A DNA stretch of 64,000 nt from Mucilaginibacter aquatilis (GTDB lineage Bacteria > Bacteroidota > Bacteroidia > Sphingobacteriales > Sphingobacteriaceae), in assembly GCF_009755275.1 (NCBI RefSeq), contig NZ_WQLA01000003.1:1-64000 (forward strand), in the 5' to 3' direction. The translations under genes were made by a program, and so were the position numbers. The notes under the pieces were generated by a model that saw only the letters and a list, made by a program, of their open reading frames with translations, searched no databases and was not told the DNA's origin. Of the stretch, positions 27,572 through 36,529 are shown one piece after another; within the stretch, counting starts at the first letter, position 1; each line of letters begins with the position of its first letter.

Positions 27572-28783
27572 ATGAAATTCAATTTACGTGTTATAAGCGT
27601 TGTACTAATTGCATTATTTGTTGCCACAGGATGCAAAAAAGATAAAAAAGAAGAGCAAAGCCAGGAAGATGCTGGCAAGGAGCTTTTCGTATCGGCTAAT
27701 CCGTTGCAAACATTAACTAAAGTGCAATTGCAAACGGCAGCTTCACTAATGGGATTTGGTGCTTTTTCATCATCCTTGAAATATGATGTTGACTTTTACA
27801 GGTTTATTTATAACACTACTTTTAAAGGCAGGAAAATACAAGCATCAGGTTTGCTTTGTGTACCGGGAGGAATGAGTGGTACACCTGCAATGTTAAGCGC
27901 CCAGCATGGTACTATATTCGCCGATTTTCAGGCACCATCAGCTTTTAACTTTCCGGGAAGCATGACCGGGTTTGAATTATTTGCATCAACCGGTTTTGTG
28001 ACCGTAATCCCCGATTTTATAGGTTATGGGGTTTCTAAGGATATTATACATCCGTATTATGATATGCAATCATCAGGTCAGGCTGTGGTTGATATGATTA
28101 AGGCAGCTAAGTACTATTTAAAATCGCAAAATAAAAGTATAAGTGAAAAGCTTTTTTTAATTGGATACTCGGAGGGAGGTTATGTAACTATGGCTGCCCA
28201 ACGCGAAATTGAAACCAACGCCAGCCATAAACTTACCGTAACTGCAGCTGCCGAAGGCGCCGGAGGTTATGATATTAGCGGCATGCTTGCTACTGTGGCT
28301 ACAAAAACAAGTTACCCCGATCCGTCTTTCTTTGCGCTGTTCATCCAAAACTATAATACACTTTATGGTTTCAATCGCCCGTTGACTGATTATTTTAAAG
28401 AGCCCTTTGCAAGCAGAATAAATACGCTACTTGACGGAACCTTAAAGGGTGACCAGATCAATGCGCAGCTAACCCTGAGTTTAAGAGATTTATTTAATAC
28501 TAACTTTTTTAACAGCCTTAACAGCGCCGGGGCCGAAGCTGCTTTTAAAGCTAAGGTTGCGGAAAATAGTTTTCCCAACTGGGCTCCAAAAAGCGCTACA
28601 CGCTTGTATCATGGTACTGCAGATGAGAATGTTTATTACCAAACATCTGAGAGTACTTATAACCGCTTTTTACCGGTAACTGGTTCTGCCAAATTATCAT
28701 TAATACCTATTCCAGGAGGAAATCATGGGTCAAGCGTAGTACCAATGATGGGAGATGCTTTGCAATGGTTCAGCACATTTTAA
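27572..28783 (+). CDS. Exported alpha/beta-hydrolase lipoprotein
   Basis: A 403-residue lipoprotein whose lipobox is ATGC, followed by a Lys- and Asp-rich tether (KKDKKEEQSQ). The alpha/beta-hydrolase nucleophile elbow is GYSEGGY near residue 195, after a VIPDFIGYG strand. The catalytic Asp is probably in HGTADENVYY and the His in PGGNHGSS. The arrangement resembles secretory lipase/esterase-like enzymes. The ATG at 27572 gives a proper signal peptide, whereas an upstream TTG would not. Substrate unknown. A bidirectional terminator follows. Confidence 0.85.
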   Translation: MKFNLRVISVVLIALFVATGCKKDKKEEQSQEDAGKELFVSANPLQTLTKVQLQTAASLMGFGAFSSSLKYDVDFYRFIYNTTFKGRKIQASGLLCVPGGMSGTPAMLSAQHGTIFADFQAPSAFNFPGSMTGFELFASTGFVTVIPDFIGYGVSKDIIHPYYDMQSSGQAVVDMIKAAKYYLKSQNKSISEKLFLIGYSEGGYVTMAAQREIETNASHKLTVTAAAEGAGGYDISGMLATVATKTSYPDPSFFALFIQNYNTLYGFNRPLTDYFKEPFASRINTLLDGTLKGDQINAQLTLSLRDLFNTNFFNSLNSAGAEAAFKAKVAENSFPNWAPKSATRLYHGTADENVYYQTSESTYNRFLPVTGSAKLSLIPIPGGNHGSSVVPMMGDALQWFSTF

Positions 28784-28788
28784 ACATA

Positions 28789-28820
28789 AAAAAGCCCGGT
28801 ATTTAATACCGGGCTTTTTT
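28789..28820. terminator. Bidirectional terminator between the hydrolase and the SDR genes
   Basis: A near-perfect stem of about 14 bases is flanked by A and T runs, between two convergent genes. Confidence 0.85.
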
Positions 28821-28833
28821 ATGTTTGCTTATT

Positions 28834-29595
28834 TTATAAATGTATACCGCCCGATACTTCAATGCGTTGTGCGTTTACCCATTTGGCATCATCGGTACAT
28901 AAAAAAGCTACAACGCTGCCAATATCATCAGCTTTGCCAACACGGCCCAGTGCAGTTTGCGAAGCAATCATTTTATTCAACTGCTCATTATCACGTACAG
29001 CGCCACCGCCAAAATCAGTTTCTATTGCACCCGGGGCAACAACATTTACCCTTATCTGGCGCGCACCTAATTCCAGCGCCTGGTAGCTTGTAAGTGTTTC
29101 AATAGCGCCTTTCATAGCCGCATAAGCACCATAACCTGCAAGACTAAAACGTGCTAAGCCGGTGGATATATTTACTATCCCGCCACCATCATTCATTAAT
29201 TTTATTGCTTTTTGAGTTAAGAAGAATGTGCCTTTGAATTGGATGTTTAATAAATCATCAAACTGTTGTTCGGTTGTTTCGGCAAACGGGGCGTACAGGC
29301 CAACACCGGCATTATTCACCAAGTAATCCAGCTTATCGGTACCAAATGTGTTTCTAAGGGCTGTTGTTACCTCTTCAAAAAAACTGTCAAAACTACTGGT
29401 TTGGCCTACATTAAGTTGCAGTGCAACGGCTTGTTGTCCTAAGGTTTCAATCTCTTTAACCGTTTGGTCTGCTTCCTCTTTTTTGCTGTTATAGGTTAAT
29501 ATAACGTTCAATCCCTTTTTCGCAAGATTGATGGCCATGTCTTTACCTAGGCCGCGGCTGCCGCCGGTTACAAGTGCAATTTTTGATTGTGTCAT
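28834..29595 (-). CDS. Short-chain dehydrogenase/reductase
   Basis: A 253-residue classical SDR (FabG-like). It has VTGGSRGLGKDMAI for cofactor binding, LVNNAGVGLYAPF, the catalytic Ser in IVNISTGLARF and Tyr/Lys in YGAYAAMKG, then NVVAPGAIETDFGGG. The C-terminal ASGG-type block is VNAQRIEVSGGIHL. The ATG at 29595 is chosen because the fold starts there, as MTQSKIALVTGG. An AraC-type regulator gene lies 71 bp upstream on the same strand and may control or be cotranscribed with it. Substrate unknown. Confidence 0.9.
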   Translation of the reverse strand: MTQSKIALVTGGSRGLGKDMAINLAKKGLNVILTYNSKKEEADQTVKEIETLGQQAVALQLNVGQTSSFDSFFEEVTTALRNTFGTDKLDYLVNNAGVGLYAPFAETTEQQFDDLLNIQFKGTFFLTQKAIKLMNDGGGIVNISTGLARFSLAGYGAYAAMKGAIETLTSYQALELGARQIRVNVVAPGAIETDFGGGAVRDNEQLNKMIASQTALGRVGKADDIGSVVAFLCTDDAKWVNAQRIEVSGGIHL

Positions 29596-29619
29596 AGATA
29601 ATAGTTGTTTACTATAACC

Positions 29620-29627
29620 CAAAATTA
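29620..29627 (-). promoter_or_regulatory. -7 box TAATTTTG upstream of the SDR gene
   Basis: Matches TAnnTTTG on the minus strand, 24 bases before the ATG. A TTG lies upstream but only 14 bases away. Confidence 0.4.
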
Positions 29628-29666
29628 TGCGAGGTGCAGCTCAAAAAAAGGTGTACCCTTCAGAAT

Positions 29667-30053
29667 TTATAAAGCCGATGACAGTATTTGTTTTCGATAC
29701 TGCCTTGGTGTAAAACCTGTCATTCCCTTAAAGAATTTTGTGAAGTTAGTTGGATCATCATAAGCAAATTTGTAACCTATTTGCGCAACCGATAAGTCAG
29801 ACTCAGCAAGCAGCTTTTTTGCTTCATCAACAATGCGCTGCTCCATGTAATCACAAGGCGACCTGCCCGTTGTAAGTTTAAGCGTATTGGTCAGGTGTCT
29901 CGAATCAATAAACAACAAACCGGCAAAGGTTTTAGCCGCGTAACGCTTACGATGCTCGCCACTCATCAACTTACTTACATGGTCTTCATACAAAGCCAAA
30001 AAATCGCGGGTAATTTCGTCTTTACGGGTGAGGATGGTTTGAGGTAAATCCAT
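29667..30053 (-). CDS. AraC-family transcriptional regulator, DNA-binding domain only
   Basis: A 128-residue protein that is essentially the AraC/XylS double helix-turn-helix: FAGLLFIDSRHLTNTLKLTTGRSPCDYMEQ, then LLAESDLSVAQIGYKFAYDDPTNFTKFFKGMTGFTPRQYR. There is no recognisable N-terminal sensor domain. The upstream frame continues only through GTG/TTG codons, so this is a short regulator rather than an obvious truncation. It precedes the SDR gene on the same strand and likely acts on it or its surroundings (inference). Confidence 0.87.
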   Translation of the reverse strand: MDLPQTILTRKDEITRDFLALYEDHVSKLMSGEHRKRYAAKTFAGLLFIDSRHLTNTLKLTTGRSPCDYMEQRIVDEAKKLLAESDLSVAQIGYKFAYDDPTNFTKFFKGMTGFTPRQYRKQILSSAL

Positions 30054-30081
30054 CACCAAAGCTAATCAACAGGTTGTGTTT

Positions 30082-30510
30082 TTACAACTTGTCTATATCT
30101 ACCTGGTCGGGGCCGTTAAGCTTGGCTACGTGGCAGGCACATCTTCCGCCAGATATTTTGTAGTCTACCTTAACTACCTTACCGTCGTTACGAGTAATCT
30201 GCAGTTGTATGTCGGTGCCTTTTTCCGAAAAGTTTCGTCGTTGGCTGTCGTCGGCTACAATCAGCGTTTTAGCGTTATCAGGAGTGTTGGGCAAATCATT
30301 GCTTAGCTTAATTTCTTTGCCACCCGCAACGTCAATAATTTTGTACGATTTAAATTCAGCCTCGGTACCTGCGGTTGATATAATCTTAACAGGTATCATC
30401 TTAAATTCCTCGGTACACATTACAATAGGGCAGCCTGAAGCTGAACCTGTTTGTTGCGACTTACACGCGGCTGTTAGCAGTAAAACAGCAAGTATGGGCT
30501 TTAAATTCAT
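30082..30510 (-). CDS. Small lipoprotein of unknown function
   Basis: A 142-residue exported lipoprotein with lipobox TAAC (Cys at residue 16). Four further cysteines occur as SGCPIVMC near the N-terminus and GGRCACH near the C-terminus, which suggests a disulphide-stabilised beta-sandwich. I do not recognise the family. It lies between the AraC gene and the phytochrome response regulator gene, all on the minus strand. Confidence 0.65.
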   Translation of the reverse strand: MNLKPILAVLLLTAACKSQQTGSASGCPIVMCTEEFKMIPVKIISTAGTEAEFKSYKIIDVAGGKEIKLSNDLPNTPDNAKTLIVADDSQRRNFSEKGTDIQLQITRNDGKVVKVDYKISGGRCACHVAKLNGPDQVDIDKL

Positions 30511-30542
30511 AATGTTGTTAACTGTTATTAAACGAGTATGTT

Positions 30543-30962
30543 TTAGGCTACTGATATGGTATTAAGCCAAAAGTCAGAGATAGAATTAAGGCACTTAACC
30601 ACATTGTTGTAACCCATAGGCTTAGTAACGAACGCATTTGCGCCCGATTCTAATGATGTGCGTATATCAACCGGATTGTCAGAAGTCGAAAAAATTAGCG
30701 CAGGCACATAGCGCAACGCCGGCGTTTCCTTTATTTTTCTTAACAAATCTAACCCAGACAGGCCCGGTAAGTTTAAGTCAATAAGTATTAAACGCGGTTT
30801 AACTTTGTTTTCAACCAGTGTATCTAAAGTATTTAATGCCAATGTGCCATCTTCAACTACGTGAAGTTTGGTTTTGCCACCATTTATTTGGCCAATGGCA
30901 CGCTCAACAACGTCAATAAAGTCTTCGTTGTCTTCAATATATAAAATATCAGGCGCTCCCAT
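30543..30962 (-). CDS. Single-domain response regulator, partner of the bacteriophytochrome
   Basis: A 139-residue receiver domain without an output domain. Acidic residues are in YIEDNEDF, the phospho-acceptor Asp is in ILIDLNLPGLSGLD, the Thr/Ser is in FSTSDN and the Lys is in FVTKP. The length and the FW near the C-terminus fit the Rcp1-like regulators that pair with phytochromes. The ATG at 30962 lies inside the 3' end of the phytochrome gene (14-base overlap), implying translational coupling and a shared pathway. Confidence 0.9.
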   Translation of the reverse strand: MGAPDILYIEDNEDFIDVVERAIGQINGGKTKLHVVEDGTLALNTLDTLVENKVKPRLILIDLNLPGLSGLDLLRKIKETPALRYVPALIFSTSDNPVDIRTSLESGANAFVTKPMGYNNVVKCLNSISDFWLNTISVA

Positions 30963-33189
30963 TTCCACTTTTCTTAAATGCTACATAAAATATCGTGCCA
31001 ACTCCCAATTCGCTCTCCACCCATATGCGGGCATTATGCTTTTCAATAATTCTTTTTACAATAGCTAAACCAACTCCAGTACCCTCATAGCTACGTACGT
31101 TGTCCATGCGTTTGAATAAATCAAAAATTCGGTTATAGTAGTTCAAATCAATACCAACGCCGTTATCCGAAATTTCGTATACAACTTCGCTATTTATTTC
31201 TTTGCCACTTACCTTTACCTTTGGTGGGTTGGATTTGGCAGAATATTTAACAGCATTGTTTAACAGGTTTGCAAAAACCTGGGTAATCATAGTACGGTCG
31301 CCCAAAAGGGGAGGAGTATCTCCTAAACTGAATTCTAAATTTGGTACATTAAGTGCTACAACCAGGTCACTCTTGATATCCTTGAGCAACCTTTCCATAT
31401 CAATTTGATTGTACTCAATTTCAGCTCTGCCAACGCGCGAATAATTCAAAACCTCTTTAATAAGGAAGTTCAGTTTATCGGCTCCGCCAATTACCTTTTT
31501 TAATATCCGACGGGCATCATCGTCAAGGCTGGTATTTGACTCCAGCAGTAGCTCCGAATAGTTTTTTATAGTTGAAAGAGGTGTACGCAAATCATGAGAA
31601 ATTGTAAAGCTAAATGTGTCAAGCTCTTCATAGGCCTGTTTAAGTTTCTCGTTCAGCGTGCGTATTTCATTTGCCTGACGGTTTATAGCATAAACAACAT
31701 CCTCACGCAATTTCAATACCGTTGCAATTTCTTCGCGAGTCCACCGGTCTGATGTATTTTTAACCGTCTGCGACCACACATCAAATGACTTACGCGGCGA
31801 TAGCGTTAATTGCCCTTGCTCATCAATTTCGGCTGGCTTTTCGGGATTGCCTGCCCAATTTATAGTAGTAACTTGCTCGGGCTTAAACCACATCATCAGT
31901 TCGCCCATTTCTTTTGATAGCGTACAGGCAAGCAGGCCGCTGGCTACGTCACTGTATTCTTTAGCCTGGTTATGCAACTCGGGTAATTGATGTGTATGGA
32001 ATACCCTATCCTGCATATTGCGTTTCAGCCATGCATTCAGTTCCTTTATCTGTTCGTCATTTGGCGTTTGGCCAAGCTTAATCACCTGGTCTTCAAAAAT
32101 CAAAACAGCGCCGGTAGCATCGCAAACATCAAGTATAGTTGAATTTTGCTCAGTAATTATAGATGATACGCTACCACCTTTGCGCAGTTGCCTTGAAAGC
32201 GCATCATAAGCTGCTTTATAATCCTCGCTGCGCGCAAGTAATTCTTCATCCTGCTTAAACTCAAGTGCAGAAGATATGATTTGTCCTATGAGTTTTGAAG
32301 CTTCGCGTGCCTTATAATTTATAAAACGTGGAGTGTAATTATGACATGCAATCAATCCCCAAAGTTCATCACGGTACATGAGCGAAATACTGAAGCTTGA
32401 TGCGACGCCCATATTTTTTAAATATTGGATGTGAATAGGCGATACCGCTCTTAACGTGGAATGGGTAAGATCAATAGGTTGCGCCTCTCCATTAACGGGC
32501 AGCGTTAGTATTGGAGATGCCTCAGTATCAACATCTGCAATTATGCGTGTAAGGTTAATTTTGTAAAGCTCGCGCGCTTGTTTAGGTATATCACTTGCCG
32601 GGTAATGTAAGCCTAAAAAAGGGTCGAGATGATTTTCCTTTACTTCGGCTACAACTTCTCCGTGCCCGTCGTCAGAAAACTTGTAAATCATTACCCGATC
32701 GTATCCAATCAGTGTCTTTATTTGTTCGGCAGCGTTATTAAGCAGGTGCTTTAATTGCTTGCCCGAAAGCATTTCTGTAACTGACCTTCCGATGGTTTTT
32801 TGTATATCTATCTCGGTAGCACTGCTTGTAGGCTCAAACTCCAATAAATAAAAGTTAGCAACCTGAGACATGATTAGGTTATAGCTTACATCGCCTGAAT
32901 CGATTCTAAAAGGATTAATTGTTTCAAAGCTTTTAGCATGCTTGCCTAACTGCAGCATTTGATTAAGGCCTATTGTTTCGCCAGGCAGCAAAATCTGCTC
33001 AAGATTTTTCAAATCATTACCTAGTAATTCCTCCGCTTTCACCGGTAAAAAATCACTGATGTTTTCGCTCAGATAGGTGATAATGCACTTACTATCAACA
33101 GCAACTAAAAATCCATGCGCTTGAACCTTGCCGGGTATATGGATAGGTTCCTTATCGCAATTGGTTAAATCTACTTTATAATCACTCAT
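30949..33189 (-). CDS. Bacteriophytochrome histidine kinase
   Basis: A 746-residue light-sensing kinase with PAS-GAF-PHY-HisKA-ATPase order. The biliverdin-binding Cys is residue 11 in LTNCDKEPIHIPG, as in bacterial phytochromes. The GAF domain has DRVMIYKF and the HYPASDIPKQARELY motif containing the conserved Asp, and LIACHNYTPRFI carries a conserved His. The kinase part has SHDLRTPLSTIKN, NLLNNAVKYS, DNGVGID and GTGVGLAIVKR. It overlaps its response regulator gene downstream. No heme oxygenase gene for making biliverdin is visible in the window. Red/far-red sensing is inferred from the family. Confidence 0.95.
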   Translation of the reverse strand: MSDYKVDLTNCDKEPIHIPGKVQAHGFLVAVDSKCIITYLSENISDFLPVKAEELLGNDLKNLEQILLPGETIGLNQMLQLGKHAKSFETINPFRIDSGDVSYNLIMSQVANFYLLEFEPTSSATEIDIQKTIGRSVTEMLSGKQLKHLLNNAAEQIKTLIGYDRVMIYKFSDDGHGEVVAEVKENHLDPFLGLHYPASDIPKQARELYKINLTRIIADVDTEASPILTLPVNGEAQPIDLTHSTLRAVSPIHIQYLKNMGVASSFSISLMYRDELWGLIACHNYTPRFINYKAREASKLIGQIISSALEFKQDEELLARSEDYKAAYDALSRQLRKGGSVSSIITEQNSTILDVCDATGAVLIFEDQVIKLGQTPNDEQIKELNAWLKRNMQDRVFHTHQLPELHNQAKEYSDVASGLLACTLSKEMGELMMWFKPEQVTTINWAGNPEKPAEIDEQGQLTLSPRKSFDVWSQTVKNTSDRWTREEIATVLKLREDVVYAINRQANEIRTLNEKLKQAYEELDTFSFTISHDLRTPLSTIKNYSELLLESNTSLDDDARRILKKVIGGADKLNFLIKEVLNYSRVGRAEIEYNQIDMERLLKDIKSDLVVALNVPNLEFSLGDTPPLLGDRTMITQVFANLLNNAVKYSAKSNPPKVKVSGKEINSEVVYEISDNGVGIDLNYYNRIFDLFKRMDNVRSYEGTGVGLAIVKRIIEKHNARIWVESELGVGTIFYVAFKKSGNGSA

Positions 33190-33489
33190 TTATATGTTTT
33201 CACAGGTTGTTGATTAAGTAAACGGTTCAATTTACTTAAAATGGCAGAATGCAAGCACTTAAACGCAAAATTGTAGTTTTAGTTATAGGCTTACTTGTCA
33301 GTCAATCGTCAACGTTAAGGTAAAAATATTAAATACATCAATACGTTGGTTTAAATAGGTGCAAAAAATGTACCTGTAAAACCAGCCTGTTTGTTTTTTT
33401 AAGTGTTGTAACTGCCGCGCGAAGGGTAAATGAAATAATTTTTGCTATTTGATTATTTAATAGTGAGATTAGTTATTAACATCTGTTTT
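33190..33489. other. Divergent intergenic region between the two sensor kinase genes
   Basis: About 300 bases of AT-rich DNA without a good open frame. Near 33350-33388 an imperfect hairpin centred on GTGCAAAAAATGTAC is followed about a dozen bases later by a run of T (33394-33400), which could end a small RNA or be chance. No perfect TAnnTTTG box was found for either flanking gene. Confidence 0.3.
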
Positions 33490-35355
33490 ATGCTACCATC
33501 AACTCATGAAAACGATTTTTCCGGGAGTTTTTATCAAACCGACGGGCAGTTGAAGAGTTTGTTTATGCAAACTCCCGGCTTAATAGCAATGTTGCGCTGG
33601 CGCGATGGCATATGCGAGTTAGTGAACCCGGTTTTCCGACAGCTGTGGCACAACCGCGATGTATTGAATAAACCTATGAGGCAAGCCTGGCCTGAGTTGG
33701 GTGAGGAGTTTTACCAAAAGGTAGAGCAGGTATACGATAGCTGCAAGGCTGCCAATAGTTATGATTACAACGTAACAATAGCAGGCGATGATGGCCTTAT
33801 AAGTGACTATTACTTTGATTTTGTATACTCGCCGTACTGTAACCACCAGGCAGAAATGGACGGCGTAATGATAATGGGCTTTGACGTTACGGCAAGGAAC
33901 ATAGCCCGGCAAGAGCTGGCAGAACAACAACTATTATTTAAGGATATTACTGATGCAGCGGCTACCGCCTTATGGACTGTTGACCAGCGTGGCAACATCA
34001 CTTTTGTTAACCGAACCTGGATAGACTGGACCGGCCAGCCTTATGAGGCTCACTTAGGCCGCGGCTGGATTGATTTTGTTGTTAACGATGATAGGGAACG
34101 TGTAATAAGTGATTATTTACGTAGTATAGATAACAAAAGTCCATTACATTCAGATTTCAGAATACAGCGTAAGGACGGAAAGATGCAATGGGTAGCCGTA
34201 TCGGGTAAGCCACGTTATCATAGCAGCGGCGAATTTGCCGGTTATGTGGGTTCATGCATGGATATAACCGAGCGTAAGAAAACTGAGCAAATGCTGCAGG
34301 ATAGTGAAGAGCGGTTTAGAAGTATAGCAGATTCGGCACCGGTGCTTATTTGGATGACTGGTGCTGACAAACGTACCACATTCTTAAATCAAAGCTGGAT
34401 GCAGTTTGCCAATGTTGTTGAACTGCTATCAGATACCGGTTACTTGCAAAGCAACCTACTCCATCCTCAGGATGCTGAGGCAGTGCTTGATATTTATAAC
34501 AGAGCTTTTGACAAACAAGAGGCCTTTTACGTTGAGTACCGCATGAAACGAACATACGATGGCGTGTACAGGTGGATTGGTATGAAGGGAGTGCCCAGGT
34601 TTGAAGGTGAGGATGACGTTTTTGCCGGTTATATAGGTTCGGGGATGGATATTACCGAAATGAAAGAGCATGAGCAAATAAAGAATGACTTTATTGGCAT
34701 GGCAAGTCATGAGCTTAAAACACCAATAACTTCTATAAAAGCCTATATACAACTGCTACTTACCATATACAGCAAACGCGAGCATGACGAATTCCTTATT
34801 AAGTCTTTAACAACAGTAAATAAGCAAATAAACAAGCTAACACGTTTAATAACCGATTTGCTCGACGTATCAAAAATGGAAAGCGGGCGTTTAAGTTTGA
34901 ATAGCGAAGAATTTTTACTGCATGACCTTATCAAAGAAACGGTAGATGAAGTGCAGCATACTGCATCACATCATGATATTGTTTATACAGGCAAATCTAA
35001 CGTGTCCATATACGCAGATCGTGACCGCATAGCGCAGGTTATAACTAACTTTTTAACCAACGCCATTAAATACTCACCCGAATCAGACCGTGTTGATATC
35101 AATGTTTCGTTAGGTGATACGGAAGTTGTGATAGCTGTGCAGGATTTTGGCATTGGTATTAAACAAGAAGAACAAGCTAAAATATTCAATCGCTTTTACC
35201 GTGTGGAAGGACGTAACGAGCAAACGTTCTCGGGCTTTGGAATTGGCCTTTACGTAGCCGCCGAAATAATTAAAAGACATAACGGTCGTGTTTGGGTAGT
35301 AAGTGAAAAGGATAAAGGTGCCGCATTCCATTTCTCACTGCCTCTGCTTAATTAA
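33490..35355 (+). CDS. Triple-PAS sensor histidine kinase, soluble
   Basis: A 621-residue kinase with no membrane helix. It has three PAS domains at about residues 15-150, 155-280 and 285-405. The last two end with the characteristic MDITERKK and MDITEMKE. Then come HisKA with SHELKTPITSIKAY and an ATPase domain with NFLTNAIKYSPES, DFGIG and FSGFGIGLYVAAEIIKRH. This is the common Bacteroidota soluble PAS kinase layout. The ATG at 33490 is preferred over a TTG at 33442. It is divergent from the bacteriophytochrome gene. The signal is unknown. Confidence 0.92.
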   Translation: MLPSTHENDFSGSFYQTDGQLKSLFMQTPGLIAMLRWRDGICELVNPVFRQLWHNRDVLNKPMRQAWPELGEEFYQKVEQVYDSCKAANSYDYNVTIAGDDGLISDYYFDFVYSPYCNHQAEMDGVMIMGFDVTARNIARQELAEQQLLFKDITDAAATALWTVDQRGNITFVNRTWIDWTGQPYEAHLGRGWIDFVVNDDRERVISDYLRSIDNKSPLHSDFRIQRKDGKMQWVAVSGKPRYHSSGEFAGYVGSCMDITERKKTEQMLQDSEERFRSIADSAPVLIWMTGADKRTTFLNQSWMQFANVVELLSDTGYLQSNLLHPQDAEAVLDIYNRAFDKQEAFYVEYRMKRTYDGVYRWIGMKGVPRFEGEDDVFAGYIGSGMDITEMKEHEQIKNDFIGMASHELKTPITSIKAYIQLLLTIYSKREHDEFLIKSLTTVNKQINKLTRLITDLLDVSKMESGRLSLNSEEFLLHDLIKETVDEVQHTASHHDIVYTGKSNVSIYADRDRIAQVITNFLTNAIKYSPESDRVDINVSLGDTEVVIAVQDFGIGIKQEEQAKIFNRFYRVEGRNEQTFSGFGIGLYVAAEIIKRHNGRVWVVSEKDKGAAFHFSLPLLN

Positions 35356-35463
35356 AAAAATATAGTGTTGTTTAAGTGTATTAGTCTTTTTTGAAATTTA
35401 TTTAAACAGTATGTGCATGTGAGTGTTAATCAATCATAAAACATCTGCTAAAAAGAAGTAAAA

Positions 35464-35817
35464 ATGAAAGATCAAACTAAAATTATTGCAGCACTTTTAG
35501 TGGGTGCTGCTGCCGGTGCGGCTATTGGCTTATTACTTGCTCCAGAGAGTGGTTCGGAATTAAGAGAAGATATTGCCGACTACGTAAACGACCTGGTAGA
35601 CAAAACTAAAAGTAAAGCTCAAACTGCTGCTAACGACTTGAAAGATTATGGCAATGATGTGGCCGATAAAGCTAAATCAAAATGGAATAGCGTTGTAGGT
35701 GCAGCATCAGACTATAAAGACCAAGCTGAAGAGTATGCCTCAGGCGCATTTGATGAAGCAAAATCAAGAGTAAAAGGTGAGGCAGATGATTTGAATACCT
35801 CAGTTCAAAACGCCTAA
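35464..35817 (+). CDS. YtxH domain-containing protein
   Basis: A 117-residue protein with one N-terminal membrane helix, IIAALLVGAAAGAAIGLLLAP, followed by the ESGSELREDIADYV block of the YtxH/gas-vesicle-like family. A long amphipathic helix rich in Ala, Asp and Lys with repeated DYxxDxAxKAKS-like units completes it. Such proteins are small envelope or stress proteins of unclear function. A strong terminator follows. Confidence 0.85.
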   Translation: MKDQTKIIAALLVGAAAGAAIGLLLAPESGSELREDIADYVNDLVDKTKSKAQTAANDLKDYGNDVADKAKSKWNSVVGAASDYKDQAEEYASGAFDEAKSRVKGEADDLNTSVQNA

Positions 35818-35828
35818 TTAGCATAGTA

Positions 35829-35866
35829 TAAAAAAAGCGGTCATTATTAAATGACCGCTTTTTTTG
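35829..35866. terminator. Bidirectional terminator after the YtxH gene
   Basis: A perfect stem of about 16 bases including flanking A and T runs, between convergent genes. Confidence 0.85.
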
Positions 35867-35910
35867 TGCTTATAATTTAATCAACCGATAGCAGGAGTGT
35901 TAATGTCATA

Positions 35911-36420
35911 TCAATTTGTTTTCAAATACTCATCAGCAATCATTTGAAATAGCCTGTCGTCATCACGCGATTCATCAAAGCTTTCAATAAGTAATTGCTC
36001 GGCATTCTTATATTGAAGTGAAGACGCCAGTATTTTCAACATACGGTATGATGTTATATTTATATGTTCCAGTAGTTGAAGGTAAAGGATAATATCAATG
36101 TCGTTAAGTAAACAAGTTCCGTCGCCGTAGTCAGGCGATTCAAATGCATCTTTAAAAATAGCGATGATAGGAACGCAGTTTTCATGATCAGGCTGCGCAT
36201 CAATGTCATTATATATTTGCTCAATACGGTTTACCTGATTGTTAACACTCTCTAATACTTCGTCAATTGCGAAACGTAATTTTTTAAATGATGCTAATGA
36301 TGTGAGGCCGGGCAAGTGTTGCTGCAAGTATTTTTTACCAAAGTAAACACGGTTTAAATGGTGTACAAAATGCTTTTTCATTACATTGGCGCTGGCCGAA
36401 TATACCAGGGGAGATTCCAT
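35911..36420 (-). CDS. Ferritin-like YciE/YciF (DUF892)-like protein, divergent
   Basis: A 169-residue helical protein. The segment SFKKLRFAIDEVLESVNNQVNRIEQIY corresponds well to the DUF892 signature in which a helix with QVxRLExxF follows a loop after LP. Later DYGDGTCLLNDIDIILYLQLLEHINITSYRMLKILASSL fits the fourth-helix region with E and Y positions. Several usual metal ligands, such as the Glu expected in the first helix (here YFGKKYLQQHLP), are replaced, so metal binding is uncertain. Family assignment is by eye. Confidence 0.6.
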   Translation of the reverse strand: MESPLVYSASANVMKKHFVHHLNRVYFGKKYLQQHLPGLTSLASFKKLRFAIDEVLESVNNQVNRIEQIYNDIDAQPDHENCVPIIAIFKDAFESPDYGDGTCLLNDIDIILYLQLLEHINITSYRMLKILASSLQYKNAEQLLIESFDESRDDDRLFQMIADEYLKTN

Positions 36421-36529
36421 AGAGTGAAATTGTGTAGTGAGGATAATGTATGTTGGTAACAGGATGTTATAAAATTTGTTTAAGTTTTATTAATGCAAAC
36501 TAAATTCGCAGCGCGGTTGTAATAAATTT

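Noticed and set aside
28755-29093. 112-residue plus-strand frame across the terminator and SDR gene
   Set aside because: Crosses a strong bidirectional terminator and overlaps the well-supported SDR gene on the other strand.
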